From contig NZ_CP176395.1 of assembly GCF_046244365.1 (NCBI RefSeq), forward strand, positions 1,240,001 to 1,304,000: a stretch of 64,000 nt of DNA, read 5' to 3'. The notes beneath the pieces are model-generated. The model worked only from the letters and a program-made list of their open reading frames with translations. It ran no database searches and was not told the DNA's origin. Positions within the stretch are counted from its first letter, which is position 1. Every line of letters starts with the position of its first letter. This DNA is from Paenibacillus_V sp046244365. GTDB taxonomy: Bacteria > Bacillota > Bacilli > Paenibacillales > NBRC-103111. The position numbers were made by a program, and so were the translations under genes. Shown here piece by piece: positions 32,886 to 40,054 of this stretch.

Positions 32886-33638
32886 CTACATTCTGCAAAT
32901 ATCAAGCGGACATGCAGAACAGTTGCAAATGCTGCGCAGGTTTTCCAGCCGGCGGATAACGATTTTGCCGTCCCGCAGCTCGATGGTTCCTTCGTCTTTG
33001 AGCGACGCGAGCATCCGATTGACGCTTTCGCGGGCGGTGCCGATCATATCGGCAAGCTCGTTATTCGTCAGCTTAATATCGATAAAAATGCCTTCCGAAG
33101 TGGAGACGCCGAAGCTGTTGCCCAGCCGAATCAGGGTCGAGGCCAGAGCGCCTTGCTTGCCGAAGAGCAGCAGGTCGCGTATTTTGGATTGCGTTACCCG
33201 GTTCATATGTCCCAGCCAGTTCATGAAAGGAAAGGCGAGGCTGCCGTTCGCGGCCAGCAGCCGTTCCAGCTCGTTCCACGGCAGAACGCCGATCTCGGCA
33301 TCCTCGATCACCTCCGCGCTGAAGCCGTACGCCACCATGCCGCCGCATGCCATTTCGCCGATCAAGTCGCCTTTCTGCATGAGAGAGAGAATGAGATCCT
33401 TCCCTTCCTCCGTCGTTTTCCGCAGCTTGACGCGGCCGGAGCGGATATAATAAAGGCGGCTTGCGTCGTCGCCTTCCCAGAATAAGTAAGAGCCTGCTTT
33501 CACCCGTTTGGGGAGCATGATGCCGCTCAGCAAATCCCGGTGCTCGGCGGACAGAAAAAGCGAAATGCCACCTTCGAATTCGTGGTCCTTTCGTTTCATC
33601 GGTTCGTTTACGTTTTTTGCGGGACAGTTGATAGCCAT
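32886..33638 (-). CDS. fnr: Fnr-type oxygen-sensing regulator (Crp/Fnr family)
   Basis: 250 aa. Cyclic-nucleotide-like beta-roll (residues ~25-145), long dimer helix (~150-175) and winged HTH (LTNNELADMIGTARESVNRMLASLKDEGTIEL). The C-terminal tail carries four cysteines (C238, C240, C243, C248). C240-x2-C243-x4-C248 reproduces the spacing of the [4Fe-4S] ligands of Bacillus subtilis Fnr (C227, C230, C235), so an oxygen-labile cluster at the C-terminus is likely. Start ATG with GGAGGAGG SD. A perfect TGTGA-N6-TCACA box lies in the divergent promoter region shared with the NreA-like operon. Confidence 0.88.
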   Translation of the reverse strand: MAINCPAKNVNEPMKRKDHEFEGGISLFLSAEHRDLLSGIMLPKRVKAGSYLFWEGDDASRLYYIRSGRVKLRKTTEEGKDLILSLMQKGDLIGEMACGGMVAYGFSAEVIEDAEIGVLPWNELERLLAANGSLAFPFMNWLGHMNRVTQSKIRDLLLFGKQGALASTLIRLGNSFGVSTSEGIFIDIKLTNNELADMIGTARESVNRMLASLKDEGTIELRDGKIVIRRLENLRSICNCSACPLDICRM

Positions 33639-33766
33639 CTTTGCTTCCTCCTCCGTTTGCTTTCCATGTCTTTATTTTACGGCATCGCGCTTTGTTTGGT
33701 TATTGGGGAAACTCCTGAACTTAGGGAGAGCATTCCCCTAATTCCCCGAGTGCGTCCGTTCCTCTT

Positions 33767-33810
33767 TGTGACCGATATCACAGCGCGTCCTCCGTGTTTT
33801 CGCTTAGAAT
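33767..33810 (+). promoter_or_regulatory. Fnr box and class-II promoter P1
   Basis: TGTGA-CCGATA-TCACA at 33767-33782 is a perfect Fnr/Crp consensus. A TAGAAT -10 lies at 33805-33810, placing the box centre at about -42, with no -35 element. This is the geometry of an Fnr-activated promoter reading towards the NreA-like gene. Confidence 0.8.
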
Positions 33811-33860
33811 CGGCGCAGCACGGGGCAGCGAGGCGGAGTATCGACTCCCTTAACCGTTTT

Positions 33861-33905
33861 TCAGGGTTTTCCCTGACTTACATGGAGAAGGATAAGGTTT
33901 AGAAT
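33861..33905 (+). promoter_or_regulatory. GC-rich dyad and promoter P2, putative NreC site
   Basis: TCAGGG-TTTT-CCCTGA (33861-33876) resembles the AGGG-N4-CCCT palindromes described, as I recall, for staphylococcal NreC targets. A second TAGAAT -10 at 33900-33905 places the dyad centre at about -43. Again no -35 is seen. Confidence 0.6.
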
Positions 33906-33943
33906 AAAGAAGAATGCGGAGTCGGACCGTAGGAGGAAGGCGA

Positions 33944-34396
33944 ATGGAAAACGACCGGGCGAATGTCAGCGGGGAACTGGATGCGATTCGTTTGCTGACG
34001 GCGAGCGATGTTACGGCTTTAGCTTGGGTGGAAAGCGGCCAAAAGCGTATCCGCTGGTCGCATATGTCGGGAAACGACAATGAACGCTATAAGCATATTG
34101 CCCATAGATCGAATCAAGGGATTGCCGGGACCGTCGTCCGGACGGGACGTTCAGTCAAGAGCGATACGTCGGATGCCGCGCTTGCGAAGGTGTGCCGCGA
34201 CGATCCGCTGATGATCGCCGAAAAGCTGAATGCGGTCATGGCGGCGCCGATCGTGCGGCAAGGAGAAGTGCAGGGCGTGCTGCTGGCGGGCAAACGGTCG
34301 GGAAACGCGTATTCGAGCGCGAATATGGAGCAGCTCGTACAGGCCGGGAGGCGACTGGCTTCGCTGTTATTTGGCGGAGAGCTAACGAACGGATGA
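33944..34396 (+). CDS. NreA-like GAF-domain protein
   Basis: 150 aa, a single GAF domain (LDAIRLLTASDVTALAWVESGQKRIRWSHMSGNDNERYKHIAHRSNQGIAGTVVRTGRSV ... MAAPIVRQGEVQGVLLAGKR). In staphylococci NreA is a soluble nitrate receptor that restrains the kinase NreB. Its position before a NarL-type regulator and kinase, opposite fnr, supports that role. Specific nitrate ligands cannot be assigned by eye. ATG at 33944 with GTAGGAGG SD. An 85-bp gap separates it from the regulator gene. Confidence 0.75.
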   Translation: MENDRANVSGELDAIRLLTASDVTALAWVESGQKRIRWSHMSGNDNERYKHIAHRSNQGIAGTVVRTGRSVKSDTSDAALAKVCRDDPLMIAEKLNAVMAAPIVRQGEVQGVLLAGKRSGNAYSSANMEQLVQAGRRLASLLFGGELTNG

Positions 34397-34481
34397 TGCG
34401 GTCTCTGCTGTCGGCATCGGCCATCGTCTGGTATGATGAAAGAGTGCGAGTAAAACTCAGCTTAGCATCGGGAGGAGAACC

Positions 34482-35135
34482 ATGATTCGTGTTTTGATTG
34501 CCGATGACCATGCGGTCGTCAGATCCGGTCTCATCATGCTTTTGGATGGCAAGCACCGGATCGAAATCGTCGGAGAGGCGGCGGACGGCGACGAAGCGAT
34601 AAGGAAAGCGGCGGAGCTCCATCCGGATGTCGTCCTGATGGATTTGAGCATGCCGCCGGGCAAAGACGGCATGACGGCGACCGCCGAGCTGAAGAAGCTG
34701 CTCCCGGATACGTCCGTGCTCATTTTGTCCATGCATGACGATGATGAATATTTGTTCCGATCCATTCAAGCAGGGGCTTCCGGGTACGTATTGAAGAGCG
34801 CCCCGCACGAGGAACTGCTGGTTGCGATCGCTTCGGTTGCCGGAGGCAACGCCTACTTGTATCCGAATGCGACCAAGCGGCTGATGAGCCAATATGTCGA
34901 TAAGCTGAAGCACGGCGAGAATGCCGATACGTATGGATCACTTTCCGAACGGGAAAAAGAGGTTTTAGCCAAGGTTGCTCTTGGCTATGCGAACAAAGAG
35001 ATCGCCGAGCAGCTGATCATTAGCGTGAAGACCGTAGAGACGCACAAGAGCAACCTGATGGAGAAGCTCGGCCTGAAGACGAGAGCGGATCTCGTGAAAT
35101 ACGCGCTGAAGAAGGGGCTGCTGCATGGTGACTAA
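34482..35135 (+). CDS. NarL/NreC-family response regulator
   Basis: 217 aa. Receiver domain with phosphoacceptor D54 (VVLMDLSMPPGKDG) and a LuxR-type HTH (LSEREKEVLAKVALGYANKEIAEQLIISVKTVETHKSNLMEKLGLKTRADLVKYALKKGLL). The linker and C-terminal sequence are very NreC/NarL-like. GGGAGGAG SD. Overlaps the downstream kinase gene by 11 bp. A likely binding site is the AGGG-N4-CCCT dyad at 33861-33876, implying autoregulation. Expected targets (nitrate and nitrite reductase genes) are outside this window. Confidence 0.85.
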   Translation: MIRVLIADDHAVVRSGLIMLLDGKHRIEIVGEAADGDEAIRKAAELHPDVVLMDLSMPPGKDGMTATAELKKLLPDTSVLILSMHDDDEYLFRSIQAGASGYVLKSAPHEELLVAIASVAGGNAYLYPNATKRLMSQYVDKLKHGENADTYGSLSEREKEVLAKVALGYANKEIAEQLIISVKTVETHKSNLMEKLGLKTRADLVKYALKKGLLHGD

Positions 35136-36246
35136 CGATCGGGAGGAACGGTATCCGGAAGTGATCGCGCAGCGCGTCAGCACCCTTATGGCGGAGCTTC
35201 ACGAGCATGTCGCCGAACCCGCATTTCGCGAAACATTGACGCAGTCGCTGAAGCAGCTGGCCGATCTGAAGTTCGCGCTCGACGAGTCGTCGATTGTGGC
35301 GGTAACGGACAACCGCGGCACGATTCAGTATGTGAACGATAAGTTTTGCGAAATATCCAAATATGCTCGGAATGAGCTTATCGGACGCGATCATCGGATC
35401 ATCAACTCCGGCCATCACGACAAGGCGTTCATGCGGGAGTTATGGCGGACGATCGGGAACGGAGGCGTTTGGCACGGCGATATTAAGAACAAGGCGAAGG
35501 ACGGCTCCTATTATTGGGTGAATACGACGATCGTGCCGTTTCTGGACGAAACGGGCCGTCCTTATCAATACTTGGCTATCCGCAACGAAGTGACCAGGCT
35601 GAAGCGGGTGGAGGAAGAGCTGCAGCTGATGATGACTCAGGTTATGCGCATTCAGGAGGAGGAGCGCCGGCGGTTCTCCCGGGAGCTGCATGACGGCATC
35701 GGGCAGAGTCTGTTTTCGCTGCGTATCCGGCTGGACCGGCTTGCGGCCGATCCGGAGCAGGAGGAACTGCTTAAGCTGCGGGAGGACGTTTCCTTGATTA
35801 TGGAAGACGTAAGAAGCTTGGCTTGGGAGCTGCGGCCGTCCGTCCTGGACGATCTCGGCGTCGTTCCCGCCATTCGTACGTATGTGGAGAATTACTCGAA
35901 ACATTACGGCATACAGGTCAAGCTGAGCTGCAGCCTGAAGAAGCGTCCGGGCCTGCAGGAGGAAACGGTTATTTACCGCGTGATTCAGGAGGCGCTTACG
36001 AATGCCGCCAAATATGCGGACGCCTCCGAAGCGGAAGTGACGGTAGCGGACGGGGACGAAGGCGTGACGGTGCGCGTTGCGGATGCGGGCAAAGGGTTCG
36101 TTCGGCAGAAGGACACGAAGGGCGTCGGATTGTTCAGCATGGAGGAGCGGGCCAGAGGCGTAGGCGGCCAGCTCGACATTCGCTCCTTGCCCGGGCAAGG
36201 TACCGTCGTCACGCTTCTTTTGCCGAACCGGCAGCAGGTGGAATAA
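35125..36246 (+). CDS. NreB-like cytoplasmic PAS histidine kinase
   Basis: 373 aa, no membrane segments. PAS domain (residues ~50-160: ESSIVAVTDNRGTIQYVNDKFCEISKYARNELIGRDHRIINSGHHDKAFMRELW). HisKA_3 dimerisation domain with H189 (FSRELHDGIGQSL), HATPase_c with NAAKYADASEAEV and the GVGLFSMEERARGVGG box. Staphylococcal NreB binds an oxygen-sensitive Fe-S cluster through four PAS cysteines. Here the PAS has only one cysteine (C75), so oxygen sensing must differ, perhaps by a flavin or haem as in Aer-type PAS domains. Partner of the overlapping regulator. Confidence 0.85.
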   Translation: MVTNDREERYPEVIAQRVSTLMAELHEHVAEPAFRETLTQSLKQLADLKFALDESSIVAVTDNRGTIQYVNDKFCEISKYARNELIGRDHRIINSGHHDKAFMRELWRTIGNGGVWHGDIKNKAKDGSYYWVNTTIVPFLDETGRPYQYLAIRNEVTRLKRVEEELQLMMTQVMRIQEEERRRFSRELHDGIGQSLFSLRIRLDRLAADPEQEELLKLREDVSLIMEDVRSLAWELRPSVLDDLGVVPAIRTYVENYSKHYGIQVKLSCSLKKRPGLQEETVIYRVIQEALTNAAKYADASEAEVTVADGDEGVTVRVADAGKGFVRQKDTKGVGLFSMEERARGVGGQLDIRSLPGQGTVVTLLLPNRQQVE

Positions 36247-36297
36247 GCGCTGCACGCCCCTCCTTGAAACGCTTGGCGAGTAAACCGCGGTTACCGT

Positions 36298-36342
36298 AAA
36301 AGGACAAGGCAGCAGACTTCATGTCGGCCGCTTTGTCCTTTT
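36298..36342 (+). terminator. Terminator of the Nre-like operon
   Basis: AAAAGGACAA (36298-36307) pairs perfectly with TTGTCCTTTT (36333-36342), giving a T-rich 3' side. Confidence 0.85.
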
Positions 36343-36488
36343 CTTCATCTCGCTTGCCATGTATGAGCCGGCGCAAGGTGCCATGTCTCTTCCGGCCCGA
36401 TGTGATATGATAAAAGCAGCTATAGAAGAAGGCGCTTACAAGCAAGATTAAAGCAACTGCAGCGAACGAACGAAACGAGGTGACTGGC

Positions 36489-37370
36489 TTGGAAAAAAAG
36501 TCGATGAACCTGTACGCCTACCCCGGCGATTTCCCTTTCTGGATCCAGCGCAACCGTCACGATATAAGGGACATGCCCGGCATGCATACCCATGAATTCG
36601 TAGAATTGATCTACGTGACGGAAGGACGCGCGACGCACTTGTTTCAAGATATTTCATACGAAATTCGCGCTGGGGACGTTTTCGTCATTAATCCGGGTGA
36701 AATGCACGGCTATGCGGGCGAGCCGGATCAGCACATCGAAATCGTAAACTGCTTGTTCGAGCCCGGCTTTATTCAGACCTCGCTTCTGCGCGAGCTGAAC
36801 ATTTCCGATTCACTCGATTTTTTTTACGTGCAGCCGTTCTTTCAGAAGGAGACGCGCTTCCACCACAAGCTCAATCTGCGCGGGACGGAAGCCGCCGATA
36901 TCATGGACATTTTGGAGCACATCCATGCGGAAATGGGCCGGCGCCGTCCCGGGTTCCGGCCGCTGATTCAGCTGAAAATGATCGAACTGTTCATTTTGCT
37001 GTCCCGGTATTACAACGAACGGAAAACGAACGCCGGCTCCGTCCCGCCCGGAGAACTGCTCGTTCTTCGCGTATGCGGTTATGTGGACCGGCATTATAAT
37101 GAAAAGCTTACGCTTCCCCTGTTCTCGGAATTGTTTCATATCGGCGTAAGGCAGCTGAACCGGTACTTCAACCGGTATGTCGGCTGCAGCGTGATCGAGT
37201 ACGTTCATCGAATCCGGATGGAGAAGGCTAAGCGGCTGCTGGCCGAAACCGGCGAAAAAATCGTCGTCGTGGCGGAAATGGTTGGCTACGAGGACCCCGC
37301 TTTTTTCAGCAAGCTGTTCACGCGGACGGTCGGATTTTCCCCCGGCAAGTACCGCGAAGCGAACAGGTAA
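36489..37370 (+). CDS. AraC-family regulator with cupin domain
   Basis: 293 aa. N-terminal cupin (MPGMHTHEFVELIYVTEGRATHLFQDISYEIRAGDVFVINPGEMHGY), typical of sugar-responsive AraC proteins, and two C-terminal HTHs: LTLPLFSELFHIGVRQLNRYFNRYVGCSVIEYVHRIRMEKAKRLL and IVVVAEMVGYEDPAFFSKLFTRTVGFSPGKYR. TTG start at 36489 chosen for the GAGGTGA SD; an ATG 15 bases later is possible. It precedes two glycosidase genes, and a 21-bp-spaced operator repeat lies just downstream of it. So it probably activates rhamnoside utilisation in response to a released sugar. Confidence 0.92.
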   Translation: MEKKSMNLYAYPGDFPFWIQRNRHDIRDMPGMHTHEFVELIYVTEGRATHLFQDISYEIRAGDVFVINPGEMHGYAGEPDQHIEIVNCLFEPGFIQTSLLRELNISDSLDFFYVQPFFQKETRFHHKLNLRGTEAADIMDILEHIHAEMGRRRPGFRPLIQLKMIELFILLSRYYNERKTNAGSVPPGELLVLRVCGYVDRHYNEKLTLPLFSELFHIGVRQLNRYFNRYVGCSVIEYVHRIRMEKAKRLLAETGEKIVVVAEMVGYEDPAFFSKLFTRTVGFSPGKYREANR

Positions 37371-37385
37371 ACAAGGGTTTTCCAT

Positions 37386-37424
37386 ATGTCCGAATCGCCA
37401 ATGATCATGTCCGCATCGCCAATG
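37386..37424 (+). promoter_or_regulatory. AraC-type direct-repeat operator
   Basis: ATGTCCGAATCGCCAATG (37386-37403) is repeated as ATGTCCGCATCGCCAATG (37407-37424): one mismatch in 18 and a 21-bp offset, i.e. two helical turns. This is the spacing of AraC half-sites next to a -35 region. It lies 70 bp before the GH106-like gene. Confidence 0.75.
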
Positions 37425-37494
37425 GCCTTTGCGGGCCATTTTGCATATCGTTAAGGTGACAACCGTCCATGAGGCGGCGAAAAGGGGATAACCG

Positions 37495-40026
37495 ATGACG
37501 ACTGTACACGATGCGGAACTGGACGCCCTTAGACGGCAGTTCCTGGATCCGGACGACGAGTATTCGCCGGTTCCGTTCTGGTTCTGGAACGATCTGCTCC
37601 AAGAAGAAGAGCTCGTAAGGCAAATCCGCGAGTTCAAGAGCAAAGGGGTGGCGGGCTTCGTCATTCATCCGCGACTCGGGTATTCCGAAACGATTCCGTA
37701 TATGTCGGACGCATACATGGATAAGGTGGAAACGGCCGTAGAGGAAGCGGAGCGGCAAGGGATGAAGGTGTTTTTGTACGATGAAGCGATGTATCCGTCC
37801 GGTTCGGCGATGGGAAGGGTCGTAGGCGAAAATCCGGACTACGCGAGCCGCGGGCTTCGGATGGAGGAATTTCCATGCAACGGCGCAGGGATGTTTCCCG
37901 TCATGCTTAAAGACGGAGAGGCGCTCGTATCCGCGCAGGCGGTGGAGAAGCTATCCCCGACAACGGTGAACCTGGATCGGGTCGTGCTGCTGGAAGCGGA
38001 TCTGGAGCGGGGACAGGTCTGCTTTATTCCGCCTGTTGAAGGGGAATGGTCCGTCCTTTTGTTCGTCGAGACGTTCTCCAAAGGAACGATCCGGGGGCTT
38101 TATTTCGGGCAGGACGACTTGGAGCCCGGTGCGCCTCCGTCGGCGGATCTGCTTAACCCGAAGGCGACGGAAACGTTTATCCGGCTGACCCATGAAATTT
38201 ACTACAAACGGTTGAAGCGGCATTTCGGACATACCGTTCAGGCGATGTTTACGGACGAGCCGAATATTTTGGGCAGATGTCCTCTCCCGGGCTTACACCC
38301 TTGGACGGGAGGATTTCTGGAATATGTCGGTTCGCTCGGGCTGAAGGAGAAGGATATATCCGCGCTATGGTTCGATGCCGGTGAGCAGACGGAAACGGTA
38401 AGAGATTCCTATGAGAAGGCGGTGAACCGGAAGCTGGCGGCAAGCTTCTACCGTCCGTTGTCGGTTTGGTGCGAGGAGCGGGGGATCCAATTGACGGGCC
38501 ACCCGGGCTTGAGCGACGAAATCGGCATGCTCGACTATTTTCATCTGCCGGGTCAGGATATCGTCTGGCGCATGGTGGAGCCCGGTGCCGGCAAAGGGAT
38601 TACGGGAGCGGACAGCACGCTAGGCAAATGCTCTTCCGATGCCGCCCGGCACCGAGGCCGCAGGCGGAATATGAACGAATGCTTCGGAGCGTGTTTCCAA
38701 GGCGGCATCGGCTGGCATTTTACGGCGGACGATATGAAATGGTACATGGATTGGCTGTTCGTCCGCGGCGTCAATATGCTCGTTCCGCACGCCTTCTATT
38801 ATTCTCTCGAAGGGCGACGGAAGGACGAGAGGCCGCCCGACGTGGGATTGAACAGCATATGGTGGCCCCATTACAGGACGATCAGCGCGTACATGAGGCG
38901 GATGAGCTGGCTGATGACCGATTCCGTCAATGCGGCGAAGATAGCCGTTCTTTGCGAGGAAAGCCGGCTGCCGTGGGAAATGGCCGTGCCTCTTTACGAA
39001 AATCAACGGGAATTCAACTACTTGGAGGAACGGTTGTTTTTGCTCGACAGCACGATAGGCGAAGACGGAACGGTGCGGATCGCAGAGCAAAAGTATTTCG
39101 TCATCGCGGTGGACCGGCCCGAGCGCTTTGAAGAAGAGACGCGCCGCAAGCTGCTGGAATTCGAACGGGCAGGCGGTACCGTGATTGTTTGGCGCCATGA
39201 GTCCGCGGCATGCGGTTCTTGGGCCGCACTGGACGAAAGAGCGGAAGCGGAGTCAGCTTCTTCGGGATCGGCCGCTGTTTGGGAGCGGCGCATACCGCCG
39301 GATGTCCGGCTGGAGCCCGCCGCGCCGTTTATCCGCGTCAGCCATGTGCGCAAGGGCGGCGTTCATTTCTATTTGTTTGTGAACGAGGGCGAGCTAGGCT
39401 ACGATGGCGCCGTCAGGCTGGAAACAAGCGGAAGCCTGGAGAGATGGGACCCGTGGGAAGGGACGGCCGCCGTGCAGCCGGTCGGGCAAATGCTGCGGGA
39501 CGGAGGCGTTCTTGTGCCGCTTGCTCTCGACAGGAGACAAAGCGTCATTTATTGCGTAAACCCGTCGGGCAGCCCCGCGGTGGCGGTGGCGCCGAAGAGC
39601 CGCCCTGTCGTAAAGGCGGTGCCTATCCTGGAAGGATGGACGGTGCAGAAGCAATCTGCCGTTCCGTCACGCCTCGAGCCGGCCGGGCTAGAGTCATGGA
39701 CGGAATGGGACGGAATGGCTCATTACTCCGGCACCGTCGAATATGCCGGCGAGTTTCATTTGGATCCCGTCGATGCAGACGCCCATACGATCCGGCTTGA
39801 TTTGGGAGACGTTCGCGAGATGGCCGAAGTCCGGCTAAACGGAGTAGACCTCGGGGTCCGGATGTGGCAGCCATACCTGTACGCCGACATAACGGAGGCG
39901 ATTCGGCCTGGGACGAATAGGCTGTGCATACGGGTAACCAACAGCTTGGCGAATGCGTATAACCGCGTATCGCTGCCTTCCGGCTTGTTGGGACCGGTAT
40001 GCGTGGAAGTGACGGCTAAGCCATAA
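37495..40026 (+). CDS. GH106-like glycoside hydrolase, 843 aa
   Basis: A large intracellular glycosidase resembling the GH106 alpha-L-rhamnosidases and related unclassified families. Features: SPVPFWFWNDLLQEEELVRQIREFKSKGVAGFVIHPRLG (start of a TIM barrel), FLYDEAMYPSGSAMGRVV, TDEPNILGR, CFGACFQGGIGWHFTADDMKWYMDWLFVRGVNMLVPHAFYYS, and a C-terminal galactose-binding-like domain (EMAEVRLNGVDLGVRMWQPYLYADITEAIRPGTNRLCIRVTNSL). No signal peptide, so it acts on imported oligosaccharides. The AraC gene and operator precede it, and the GH78-like gene follows in the same operon. Rhamnoside specificity is inferred. Confidence 0.8.
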   Translation: MTTVHDAELDALRRQFLDPDDEYSPVPFWFWNDLLQEEELVRQIREFKSKGVAGFVIHPRLGYSETIPYMSDAYMDKVETAVEEAERQGMKVFLYDEAMYPSGSAMGRVVGENPDYASRGLRMEEFPCNGAGMFPVMLKDGEALVSAQAVEKLSPTTVNLDRVVLLEADLERGQVCFIPPVEGEWSVLLFVETFSKGTIRGLYFGQDDLEPGAPPSADLLNPKATETFIRLTHEIYYKRLKRHFGHTVQAMFTDEPNILGRCPLPGLHPWTGGFLEYVGSLGLKEKDISALWFDAGEQTETVRDSYEKAVNRKLAASFYRPLSVWCEERGIQLTGHPGLSDEIGMLDYFHLPGQDIVWRMVEPGAGKGITGADSTLGKCSSDAARHRGRRRNMNECFGACFQGGIGWHFTADDMKWYMDWLFVRGVNMLVPHAFYYSLEGRRKDERPPDVGLNSIWWPHYRTISAYMRRMSWLMTDSVNAAKIAVLCEESRLPWEMAVPLYENQREFNYLEERLFLLDSTIGEDGTVRIAEQKYFVIAVDRPERFEEETRRKLLEFERAGGTVIVWRHESAACGSWAALDERAEAESASSGSAAVWERRIPPDVRLEPAAPFIRVSHVRKGGVHFYLFVNEGELGYDGAVRLETSGSLERWDPWEGTAAVQPVGQMLRDGGVLVPLALDRRQSVIYCVNPSGSPAVAVAPKSRPVVKAVPILEGWTVQKQSAVPSRLEPAGLESWTEWDGMAHYSGTVEYAGEFHLDPVDADAHTIRLDLGDVREMAEVRLNGVDLGVRMWQPYLYADITEAIRPGTNRLCIRVTNSLANAYNRVSLPSGLLGPVCVEVTAKP

Positions 40027-40054
40027 TCGCAACCGATAGCGGGGGGAGAAAAGG

